Below the pieces are notes generated by a model. The model saw nothing but the letters and a program-made list of their open reading frames with translations, ran no database searches and was not told where the DNA came from. From Pseudomonas sp. MWU16-30317 (GTDB lineage Bacteria; Pseudomonadota; Gammaproteobacteria; Pseudomonadales; Pseudomonadaceae), in the NCBI RefSeq assembly GCF_020515695.1, contig NZ_JAIWJA010000005.1:186001-250000 (forward strand): a DNA stretch of 64,000 bases. Direction: 5' to 3'. The position numbers were made by a program, and so were the translations under genes. Positions 7,150 to 14,480 of the stretch are shown in pieces. Every line of letters starts with the position of its first letter. The first letter of the stretch is position 1.

Positions 7150-8192
7150 GCATTTTTCTCCAGCAGGCGCCAGCGCAGTTTTTCACCGGCGCGCAGCGGA
7201 ATGACAGTCTGCTCGCCAAACGGCAGGCTGACCGGGGCAGTCCATTCTTCACGGACCAGGGTAATGCTGTCGGTATTCACCGGCAAACCGTAGAACGCCG
7301 GGCCGAACAGGCTGGCGAATCCCTCAAGTTTATCCAGGGCGTTACGCTGTTCGAAAGCTTCGGCATACAGCTCGATGGCCCCGTAGGCGGTATAGCAACC
7401 TGCGCAGCCGCACGCGGCCTCTTTGGCGTGTTGAGCGTGGGGCGCCGAGTCGCTGCCGAGGAAAAACTTCGGGTTGCCGCTGGTGGCGGCGTCCAGCAAG
7501 GCCACTTGGTGGGTGTTGCGCTTGAGGATCGGCAGGCAATAGAAATGCGGGCGAATCCCACCCACCAGCATGTGGTTGCGGTTGTACAACAGATGCTGGC
7601 AAGTGATGGTCGCGGCGACGTTGGCCGGGGCCTCGGTGACGAACTGCGCGGCTTCACTGGTGGTGATATGTTCGAAGACGATCTTCAGCGTCGGGAAGCG
7701 GTCGACCACACGGCGAAGATGCTCGTCGATGAACAGTTTCTCGCGGTCGAACACGTCGACCTCGCCACGGGTCACTTCACCGTGCACCAGCAACAGCATG
7801 CCCAGCTCGGCCATGGTTTCCAGGGCCGCGCTGATGTTGTCGAGGTGGGTGACCCCGGAATCCGAGTTGGTGGTGGCGCCAGCCGGGTACATCTTGGCGG
7901 CGCGCACGAAGCCGGTGGCAAAGGCCGCACGGATATCTTCGGGTTGGGTGCGGTCGGTGAGGTACAGCGTCATCAAGGGCTCGAACGCGCTGCCGGCCGG
8001 GCGGGCATCGAGGATGCGCTGGCGGTAGGCGGTGGCATCGGCGGCGTTGCGCACCGGCGGTACCAGGTTGGGCATGATGATCGCGCGCCCGAAGGTGCGG
8101 GCCACGTCGGCTACGGTATGGGGAAGCACTGCGCCATCTCGAAGATGGATGTGCCAGTCGTCGGGACGCAGGAGGGTCAGGCGGTCGGACAT
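7146..8192 (-). CDS. pyrC: Dihydroorotase
   Basis: A 348-residue class II dihydroorotase of pyrimidine biosynthesis that cyclises carbamoyl aspartate. The binuclear-metal motif HIHLRD begins at H14. The MPNLVPP substrate loop, the K in MYPAGATTNS (carbamylated lysine) and the late SDSAPHAQHAK aspartate are all present. The ATG at 8192 (MSDRLTLLRP) is the conserved start; an in-frame upstream extension is not conserved. It is translated ahead of rnt with a 4-base overlap and is divergent from motY. Confidence 0.97.
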   Translation of the reverse strand: MSDRLTLLRPDDWHIHLRDGAVLPHTVADVARTFGRAIIMPNLVPPVRNAADATAYRQRILDARPAGSAFEPLMTLYLTDRTQPEDIRAAFATGFVRAAKMYPAGATTNSDSGVTHLDNISAALETMAELGMLLLVHGEVTRGEVDVFDREKLFIDEHLRRVVDRFPTLKIVFEHITTSEAAQFVTEAPANVAATITCQHLLYNRNHMLVGGIRPHFYCLPILKRNTHQVALLDAATSGNPKFFLGSDSAPHAQHAKEAACGCAGCYTAYGAIELYAEAFEQRNALDKLEGFASLFGPAFYGLPVNTDSITLVREEWTAPVSLPFGEQTVIPLRAGEKLRWRLLEKNA

Positions 8193-8322
8193 TGGGGATT
8201 CCAGGCGGGTCGAACTCCCGGCGAATGCTACCGGAAAACGGCGGTCCAGGCACTCGCTATCAAGTTTTGCCACAACCGACCGATATCCCCAGAGTATGTA
8301 AAAGCAATCAGGGGAGTCTCCC

Positions 8323-9363
8323 GTGCGCCAGCTCTATCTAGCCTTATTCACTGCATTCGCCAGCTTGCCTGTCATGGCGCTGACCTTCCAGACACGCATG
8401 GAGAATGCGGCCTGGACGGTCGACGGCGATCAGTTCGAGTGCCGCTTGACCCAACCAGTCAGCGGTTTCGGCAGCGGCGCCTTTGTGCGCCGTGCCGGCG
8501 AGCAGGCCACTTTTCACCTGGCCTCGACCTCGTCCATGCTGGGCAGTGGCTCGGCGACGTTACTGGCCGCCGCTGCTGCCTGGCAGCCTGGGCGCAACGA
8601 TATCAACCTCGGTGCGGTGCGCCTGGGCGCGGGCGATAATCTGTTGAGCAGCACCCAGGGGCAGGCCAGCCGACTGCTCAACGGCCTGCTCGAAGGCCGC
8701 AGCGTAGTGGTGCGCAGCGGTGCCGGTGAGGGCCCGCGGGGTACTGAAGTGCGGGTGTTGCCGATCAATTTCAGCAAAGCCTACGGTGATTTCCAGATAT
8801 GCGCTGGCAAGTTGCTGTCGATGAACTTTGACCAGGTGCGCGAATCCCAGGTCGGCTTTCCCAAGGACATCGAACTGGACGCCGCAGCGAAGAAACATCT
8901 GGACGTGATTCTGGCGTTCATGAAGGCCGACCCGACCGTCAACCATGTCGAGCTCGATGGTCACTCCGACAACAGCGGCAATCGCCTGACCAACCGCGAT
9001 CTGTCCCGCCGTCGTGCACTGGCGGTGATGGAGTACCTGAAGGCCAATGGCGTGCCGGAAGAGCATATCGTCATGCGCTTCCATGGCGAGCAGTTTCCGC
9101 TGGTGCCGAACAATTCGCCGGCCAACCGCGCCCGTAACCGTCGGGTGAATATCGAGCTTGAGCGGGTCACGGGCGAGCAGAAAGCCGCTCCTGCACCGTT
9201 CGTCATGCCGCCGACGCCCGTCCCCAGTGCGCAAGCGCCTGCCTCGGCGGCGTCGGTGATACCGGTGACACCCGCCAAGCCTGCGGTACCGGCTGCACCT
9301 GCCGCAGCCCCTCCCGTAGCCGCCGCGGCACCGGCCAAGCCCGCCACACCTGCCAAACCCTGA
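8323..9363 (+). CDS. motY: MotY-like flagellar stator-associated OmpA-family protein
   Basis: A 346-residue periplasmic protein with a signal peptide (about 1-19, ending VMA). A MotY-type N-terminal domain spans about 20-160 and a C-terminal OmpA peptidoglycan-binding domain about 170-285 (HVELDGHSDNSGN, LSRRRALAVMEYL, NRRVNIELER). MotY helps anchor stators round the flagellar motor. It starts with GTG at 8323 behind AGGGGAG. The place between pyrC and argG matches the P. aeruginosa motY locus. The last 55 residues are an Ala/Pro-rich low-complexity tail not needed for the fold. Confidence 0.88.
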   Translation: MRQLYLALFTAFASLPVMALTFQTRMENAAWTVDGDQFECRLTQPVSGFGSGAFVRRAGEQATFHLASTSSMLGSGSATLLAAAAAWQPGRNDINLGAVRLGAGDNLLSSTQGQASRLLNGLLEGRSVVVRSGAGEGPRGTEVRVLPINFSKAYGDFQICAGKLLSMNFDQVRESQVGFPKDIELDAAAKKHLDVILAFMKADPTVNHVELDGHSDNSGNRLTNRDLSRRRALAVMEYLKANGVPEEHIVMRFHGEQFPLVPNNSPANRARNRRVNIELERVTGEQKAAPAPFVMPPTPVPSAQAPASAASVIPVTPAKPAVPAAPAAAPPVAAAAPAKPATPAKP

Positions 9364-9374
9364 ACCCTGTGGCA

Positions 9375-9412
9375 GTGAGCTCTGCGCGCGAAGCCGCGCG
9401 GGCAGAGCTCAC
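9375..9412. repeat. Strong hairpin between motY and argG (REP-like)
   Basis: GTGAGCTCTGC-GCGCG pairs with CGCGC-GG-GCAGAGCTCAC around an AAGC loop: a 16-bp stem with a two-base bulge. The GCAGAGC core links it to the REP family. There is no T tract, so termination is uncertain. Confidence 0.6.
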
Positions 9413-9546
9413 CGCAACAGCGGAATGCAGCGCAGAAAAACACAATAAACCGTCGCTTTGTCGTCATTGGCTGTCGCGCCACTGTAATTTCACGGGTTTG
9501 GACGGTAGAATCAGCGGTTTTCCGTACAACCCCGTGGAGTGATGGC

Positions 9547-10764
9547 ATGGCGGACGTAAACAAGGTCGTTCTGGCGTATTCCGGCGGCCTGGACACTTCG
9601 GTGATCCTCAAGTGGCTGCAGGATACTTATAACTGTGAAGTCGTGACCTTCACCGCTGACCTGGGTCAGGGCGAAGAGGTCGAACCGGCACGCGCCAAGG
9701 CTCAGGCCATGGGCGTCAAGGAAATCTACATCGACGACCTGCGCGAAGAGTTCGTGCGCGATTTCGTGTTCCCGATGTTCCGCGCCAACACCGTCTATGA
9801 AGGCGAGTACCTGCTGGGTACGTCCATCGCTCGTCCGCTGATCGCCAAGCGCCTGATCGAAATCGCCAACGAAACCGGCGCCGACGCCATCTCCCATGGT
9901 GCGACCGGCAAGGGCAACGACCAGGTGCGTTTCGAGCTGGGCGCCTATGCCCTCAAGCCGGGCGTCAAGGTGATCGCTCCGTGGCGCGAGTGGGACCTGC
10001 TGTCCCGCGAGAAACTGATGGATTACGCTGAAAAGCACGCTATCCCAATCGAGCGTCACGGCAAGAAGAAATCGCCTTACTCCATGGATGCCAATCTGCT
10101 GCACATCTCCTATGAAGGCGGCGTGCTGGAAGACACCTGGACCGAGCACGAAGAAGACATGTGGCGTTGGACCGTCTCCCCGGAGAAGGCGCCCGACCAG
10201 GCGCAGTACCTGGAGCTGACCTACCGCAACGGTGACATCGTGGCACTCGACGGCGTCGAGATGACCCCGGCCACCGTGCTCGCGACCCTCAATCGTATTG
10301 GTGGCCAACACGGTATCGGCCGTCTCGATATCGTCGAAAACCGTTACGTGGGCATGAAGTCCCGTGGCTGCTACGAAACCCCGGGCGGCACTATCATGCT
10401 GCGCGCGCACCGCGCCATCGAGTCCATCACCCTTGATCGCGAAGTCGCGCACCTCAAGGATGAGCTGATGCCCAAGTACGCCAGCCTGATCTACACCGGC
10501 TACTGGTGGAGCCCGGAGCGTCTGATGCTGCAGCAGATGATCGACGCCTCCCAGGCGCACGTGAATGGCGTAGTTCGTCTGAAACTGTACAAGGGCAACG
10601 TTATCGTTACCGGGCGCAAGTCCGACGAATCGCTGTTCGACGCCAATATCGCTACCTTCGAAGAAGATGGCGGCGCCTACAACCAGGCGGATGCTGCGGG
10701 CTTCATCAAGCTCAATGCGTTGCGCATGCGTATTGCTGCAAACAAAGGTCGCAAACTGTTCTGA
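9547..10764 (+). CDS. argG: Argininosuccinate synthase
   Basis: A 405-residue enzyme that joins citrulline and aspartate with ATP in arginine biosynthesis. The PP-loop AYSGGLDTS is at residues 10-18, followed by the family blocks DLGQGEEVEPA, GATGKGNDQVRFE and PGGTIM. The length is standard. The GGAGTG ribosome site is well spaced from the ATG. It is probably transcribed alone, between the motY hairpin and its own terminator. It works downstream of ArgF, encoded 6 kb to the left. Confidence 0.98.
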   Translation: MADVNKVVLAYSGGLDTSVILKWLQDTYNCEVVTFTADLGQGEEVEPARAKAQAMGVKEIYIDDLREEFVRDFVFPMFRANTVYEGEYLLGTSIARPLIAKRLIEIANETGADAISHGATGKGNDQVRFELGAYALKPGVKVIAPWREWDLLSREKLMDYAEKHAIPIERHGKKKSPYSMDANLLHISYEGGVLEDTWTEHEEDMWRWTVSPEKAPDQAQYLELTYRNGDIVALDGVEMTPATVLATLNRIGGQHGIGRLDIVENRYVGMKSRGCYETPGGTIMLRAHRAIESITLDREVAHLKDELMPKYASLIYTGYWWSPERLMLQQMIDASQAHVNGVVRLKLYKGNVIVTGRKSDESLFDANIATFEEDGGAYNQADAAGFIKLNALRMRIAANKGRKLF

Positions 10765-10781
10765 TCGACGGTTGCTGACTG

Positions 10782-10811
10782 AAAAAGCCCTGGCTCATGC
10801 CGGGGCTTTTT
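10782..10811 (+). terminator. Rho-independent terminator after argG
   Basis: AAAAAGCCC-TG ... CG-GGGCTTTTT stem with a following TTTT tract, 17 bases after the argG stop. Flanking A and T runs allow use from both sides. Confidence 0.85.
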
Positions 10812-10848
10812 CGTTTCGGGCTATTGGTCGGGAGGCCTGCCTGGTACA

Positions 10849-11412
10849 TCAAGTGCCCAGCCGATCGCTGCTGACCAATATCACCACTTGGCTATCCACC
10901 GTCTGCTGATCACTGGCCCGAGACAGCGCGCTGATTTTCTCGATCAGTTCGAAGCAGTGGTGGCGGTCCCTGACATGCTGGCAGTCGATGACATGCACCA
11001 ACCCACCGGGTAATGGCAGGTAAGCCGACTCGGCAATCTTGCTCGCGGCGCGGGCGGCAATGGCCAATTGATTGTAATCAGTGGCAGTGCCGGAAACGCC
11101 GGCAGGCGCTTCCTTGCTGGTATTTTGGGTCTTCAGGAAGTTCTCCTGGTCAGTAAAGTCTGACGGTGAATAGAGTGCCCGATTGTTGAAATTAAGTGTC
11201 ACAAAAAACAGCAGTGTCAAAAAAGGCGGGAAGCCAATCAGAAACCACGTATATATGTATTGATTGTCCGATTCGAGCAGTGGCAGTGATGCAAGCGCAG
11301 AGGCTTCTATTGTCGCTGCAAATATTGCAATGATCGTCAGCGGGCTTTTGGCTAGTTGCGTGCTTTCCATGAGTTGGCGCTCCAGGTCGATGCGGCACTG
11401 TCTGCTGGTCAA
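10849..11412 (-). CDS. Unrecognised two-TM membrane protein
   Basis: A 187-residue protein (or 173 if the second Met at 11370 is used) that I do not recognise. Two hydrophobic helices lie at about 23-46 (LTIIAIFAATIEASALASL) and 52-75. After them comes a soluble C-terminal domain of about 110 residues containing VIDCQHVRDRHHCFELI and ending with a beta-like VVILVSSD stretch. Base composition is lower in GC than its neighbours, suggesting recent acquisition or strain specificity. It is divergent from a LuxR-type response regulator, with which it shares a 460-base upstream region; a regulatory link is possible but unproven. Confidence 0.6.
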   Translation of the reverse strand: MTSRQCRIDLERQLMESTQLAKSPLTIIAIFAATIEASALASLPLLESDNQYIYTWFLIGFPPFLTLLFFVTLNFNNRALYSPSDFTDQENFLKTQNTSKEAPAGVSGTATDYNQLAIAARAASKIAESAYLPLPGGLVHVIDCQHVRDRHHCFELIEKISALSRASDQQTVDSQVVILVSSDRLGT

Positions 11413-11872
11413 TGTCTGTCGAGCCAGTCTGCGTGCTTCGCGGTGCAGCGTCAGGCTCTATCCAGAGGTGCGCGAGTGGTTTTCTCGATTGTCTCAATCC
11501 CTTGGCGGAGCGACCCCGTACATAGATAGCGCATTGAATCGGTGGCCTGCTTCTTGAAATGGAATAACAAGTTAAAACATTTAGAAGTTATGCCTGATGC
11601 TCGGTAACGCCTTGTGAAGATTGCTGATGTCAAGTCGTTTGCTGATCACTAACCGCTTGTGTACCGTTTGGGCTTGCGCGGAGATAGCTGTTGGCGAGGC
11701 CGGCTGACGATGCTTTACGGTGATATCGGAAAGATATTCTGTAGGAAAATTCGTTCGCTGTTGTAGGAATCGTCTCAACCACTAGTTGGATGGAGTACTG
11801 CGATGCAAACGGAAGAAAGACTGCGCTATCTTGCGCGCTCTAAAAATTCTAACAGCGAAATTTGGATGCCCC
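11413..11872. promoter_or_regulatory. AT-rich divergent region with phased TGTAGGAA repeats
   Basis: The gap between the unknown membrane protein and the response regulator is clearly AT-richer than the rest. TGTAGGAA occurs at 11740-11747 and again at 11762-11769, exactly 22 bases apart, i.e. on the same face of the helix. This octamer resembles half-sites I recall for EvgA/RcsB-like LuxR-type regulators, so it may be an autoregulatory operator. No convincing gene is present. Confidence 0.4.
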
Positions 11873-12505
11873 ATGAATAGAGTGCTGATCGTGGATTATC
11901 ATCCGGTCGTTCGCCTGGCGGTGCGCATGCTGATGGAACGGCACGGCTACGAGGTGGTGGCGGAAACCGATAACGGCGTCGATGCTCTGCAGCTGGCGCG
12001 GGAACACAAGCCGGACATCGTGATCCTCGATATACGTATACCCAGGCTTGGCGGGCTTGAGGTCATTCATCGCCTGACGGCGCCGGTTCATGCCCCGCCC
12101 GTCAAGGTGCTGGTGCTGACCTCGCAGACGCCTGGACACTTTTCCGGACGTTGCATGCAGTCTGGTGCGGCGGGGTACGTGTGCAAGGAGCAGAACCTCA
12201 CGGAGCTGCTGAGCGCCATCAGGGCTGTCCTCTCCGGGTACAGCTACTTTCCCAATCAGGCCTTGCATTCGGTCCGAGCCGACATGGCGAATGCCTCTGA
12301 GGCAGACATGGTCGACCGCCTGTCCGGGCGAGAGATGATGGTGTTGCAGCAGTTGGCTCAAGGCAAGAGCAACAAGGAGATCGCCGAGGGCATGTGCCTC
12401 AGTAACAAGACGGTGAGTACCTACAAGACTCGGCTGCTAAGCAAGCTCAATGCCCGCTCGCTGGTAGATCTGATAGAGCTCGCCCAGCGCAATGGCCTCG
12501 TTTGA
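11873..12505 (+). CDS. Two-component response regulator, REC-LuxR (EvgA/BvgA/RocA1-like)
   Basis: A 210-residue NarL/FixJ-type regulator. The receiver domain (1-120) has the acidic D8, phospho-acceptor D53 (IVILDIRI) and the switch lysine in GYVCKEQ. The LuxR-type HTH (about 145-210) reads LSGREMMVLQQLAQGKSNKEIA. The MNRVLIVDYHPVVRLAV opening is like EvgA, BvgA and RocA1. No histidine kinase gene is adjacent, so it is an orphan regulator paired in trans. The start at 11873 is set by the receiver domain; an earlier in-frame ATG would add an unrelated basic stretch. Two phased TGTAGGAA repeats lie about 100 bases upstream. Confidence 0.85.
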   Translation: MNRVLIVDYHPVVRLAVRMLMERHGYEVVAETDNGVDALQLAREHKPDIVILDIRIPRLGGLEVIHRLTAPVHAPPVKVLVLTSQTPGHFSGRCMQSGAAGYVCKEQNLTELLSAIRAVLSGYSYFPNQALHSVRADMANASEADMVDRLSGREMMVLQQLAQGKSNKEIAEGMCLSNKTVSTYKTRLLSKLNARSLVDLIELAQRNGLV

Positions 12506-12590
12506 GCGATGCAGGCACATGTCGCCGCCGGACGCCAGCGAGGGATAGGCGCAATGTCGCCAACAGTGGGCCGTTCGCAGGCGCCGGTTG

Positions 12591-12770
12591 CTAGATATCG
12601 AAGTCCAGATCGGCCAGGCGTTTTTGCAGCCGTCGTTCCTCCAGCAGGTTATCGATGGTGCGGCGTTTGCTCAAATTGGTCTTCGCGACTTCCACCGGTG
12701 CCTCGGCCTCGTCGTTATCGCCCGCGACAAAATCTTCGTCAACATCCAGTTGTTCTTTACCAGTGCTCAT
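12591..12770 (-). CDS. Small conserved Pseudomonas protein (PA3496-like)
   Basis: A 59-residue protein read from the ATG at 12770 to TAG at 12593-12591. It has an acidic N-terminus (LDVDEDFVAGDNDEAEA) and a helical, basic second half containing KRRTIDNLLEERRLQKRLADLDFD. I recognise it as like the hypothetical protein next to nth in P. aeruginosa. A GGAGAGGAC ribosome site precedes it. It lies just upstream of nth on the same strand in transcription order reversed, i.e. nth is encoded 137 bases further right. Function is unknown. Confidence 0.75.
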   Translation of the reverse strand: MSTGKEQLDVDEDFVAGDNDEAEAPVEVAKTNLSKRRTIDNLLEERRLQKRLADLDFDI

Positions 12771-12906
12771 CTGTCCTCTCCAGGCATGGGCCGTTGGCGC
12801 CTCTTATAGCGATATTCGGTGACCGGGGGAAAAAGATTTTTTCAATCGAGTGATGCGCTTTTTCTATAAAGAACCAATGAATAGCTAACGAACGGTCATG
12901 GGAGCC

Positions 12907-13545
12907 TCAATCGTCCGAGGTCTTGAACCGGTAATCGCACAGGTCTTCGACTCGGCAACTGCCGCAACGGGGCTTGCGCGCCTGGCATACATAGCGACCG
13001 TGGAGGATCAGCCAGTGATGGGAATCCAGCAAATATTCGCGGGGCACGAATTTCATCAGGGCTTTTTCAACGTCCACCACATTCTTGCCAGGAGCCAGTC
13101 CGGTGCGATTCGATACGCGGAAAATGTGGGTGTCTACGGCCATGGTCAGCTGCCTGAACGCGGTATTGAGCACCACGTTGGCGGTTTTTCGCCCAACCCC
13201 TGGCAGTGCTTCGAGGGCTTCTCGGCTCTGCGGCACTTCCCCGCCATGCAGCTCCACCAGCAGGCGGCAGGTCTCGATGACATTCTTGGCCTTGCTGTTG
13301 TACAGGCCGATGGTCTTGATGTACTCCGACAGTCCTTCCACACCCAGCGCGTAGATGGCCGCCGGCGTATTGGCCACGGGATACAACTTGGCAGTGGCCT
13401 TGTTGACCCCGACATCCGTGGACTGCGCCGACAGGATCACCGCGATCAGCAGCTCGAACGCCGAACTGTAGGCCAATTCGGTTTTCGGCTCGGGGTTGTC
13501 CTCGTGCCAGCGGCGGAACATTTCTCGGCGTTTGAGCGCATTCAT
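12907..13545 (-). CDS. nth: Endonuclease III (DNA glycosylase/AP lyase)
   Basis: A 212-residue base-excision repair enzyme for oxidised pyrimidines. The helix-hairpin-helix LPGVGRKTA carries the catalytic K120, with D138 in AVDTHIF. The [4Fe-4S] loop ligands C187, C194, C197 and C203 fall at the same numbers as in E. coli Nth. The ATG at 13545 gives the family N-terminus MNALKR. It overlaps the rnfB stop by four bases, so rnfB and nth are translationally coupled. In other pseudomonads nth closes the rnfABCDGE operon. Confidence 0.97.
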   Translation of the reverse strand: MNALKRREMFRRWHEDNPEPKTELAYSSAFELLIAVILSAQSTDVGVNKATAKLYPVANTPAAIYALGVEGLSEYIKTIGLYNSKAKNVIETCRLLVELHGGEVPQSREALEALPGVGRKTANVVLNTAFRQLTMAVDTHIFRVSNRTGLAPGKNVVDVEKALMKFVPREYLLDSHHWLILHGRYVCQARKPRCGSCRVEDLCDYRFKTSDD

Positions 13546-14408
13546 CGCGGTCGGCAATCCTGAGTAGGGGCAAGGGTAGGGGGTTGCAAGCGCAGCAGGT
13601 TGGCTTCGGCCGCGTCGAGTTCATCCTGCAAGGTCTGCAGGCGCGCGAACTGTTCGGCGGTCGGCGGCGAATCGTAGGCCTGGCGAGTCTTGTTGACTTG
13701 AGCGCGGGTCATGGCCACGGCGATTTTTGCCTGTTTCAGCGCGGTGTTCTGGGCCAAGGCCTTTTGCGCCTTGATCCGCTCGATCGCCGAGAGGGGTGTA
13801 CCTGAGACTGGGCGCACTGCAGTATCAGGCACGTCAGACGCCGCGAGCCTGGACTGTCGGGCCACCTGTTTGCGCTGCAAATCACGTTGCAGGCGGGCGG
13901 TGCGATTTTCGAAGCGTCGCCGGGCCTGGTCGCGTTTGTCAGTGCGCAGTTGCCGCTGGATAGGTGCCAGGGCCAGGTCGCCCACCAAGGCGATCACTGG
14001 CTGCTTCAGGTCGGCCAGCGGGATCAGATCGATACAGTCGACCGGACATGGCGCCACGCACAGGTCGCAGCCGGTGCATTCGTCGATCAATACGGTATGC
14101 ATCTGCTTGGCAGCGCCGAGGATGGCGTCCACCGGGCAGGCCTGAATGCATTTGGTGCAACCGATGCACTCGGCTTCGCGAATGAAGGCGACCTGGGCTG
14201 GGGCATCGCCCCGTTGCAGGTCCAACTCGATGACGGGGATGTGCAGCAGCTCGGCGAGGGCGGCAATGGTTTCGCTACCGCCCGGCGGGCAGCGGTTGAT
14301 CGGCTCGCCGGCAGCAATGCCTTGCGCATAGGGCTTGCAGCCCGGATGGCCGCATTTGCCGCATTGGGTTTGCGGCAGCAGGGCATCGATGCGTTGGATC
14401 AGGCTCAT
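13542..14408 (-). CDS. rnfB: Solitary RnfB-like iron-sulfur protein without membrane anchor
   Basis: A 288-residue RnfB/RsxB homologue. The proximal [4Fe-4S] motif uses C16, C19, C24 and C40 (CGKCGHPGC ... RCPPGG). Two ferredoxin clusters are CIGCTKCIQACP (81-92) and CTGCDLCVAPCP (111-122). The hydrophobic N-terminal helix that anchors normal RnfB is missing: the protein begins MSLIQRIDALLPQTQCGKC. Residues 150-288 are basic and coiled-coil-like, with many Gln, Arg and Lys. rnfA, C, D, G and E are not adjacent: nth follows directly and metG precedes. It is probably a remnant or repurposed subunit of the Rnf electron-transport complex. Confidence 0.88.
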   Translation of the reverse strand: MSLIQRIDALLPQTQCGKCGHPGCKPYAQGIAAGEPINRCPPGGSETIAALAELLHIPVIELDLQRGDAPAQVAFIREAECIGCTKCIQACPVDAILGAAKQMHTVLIDECTGCDLCVAPCPVDCIDLIPLADLKQPVIALVGDLALAPIQRQLRTDKRDQARRRFENRTARLQRDLQRKQVARQSRLAASDVPDTAVRPVSGTPLSAIERIKAQKALAQNTALKQAKIAVAMTRAQVNKTRQAYDSPPTAEQFARLQTLQDELDAAEANLLRLQPPTLAPTQDCRPR

Positions 14409-14480
14409 GGGATCGGTCGAATGGAAGGGGCTGGATAGGGCAACCAAGCCGACCTGGTGTCTGCCAGATCGGCACGCGGG

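Noticed and set aside
7077..8639. 520-codon + strand frame across pyrC and into motY
   Set aside because: It overlaps two certain genes and its product has no recognisable domain.
11451..11633. 60-codon minus-strand frame in the AT-rich gap before the response regulator
   Set aside because: Weak start, no similarity I can recognise, basic random composition.
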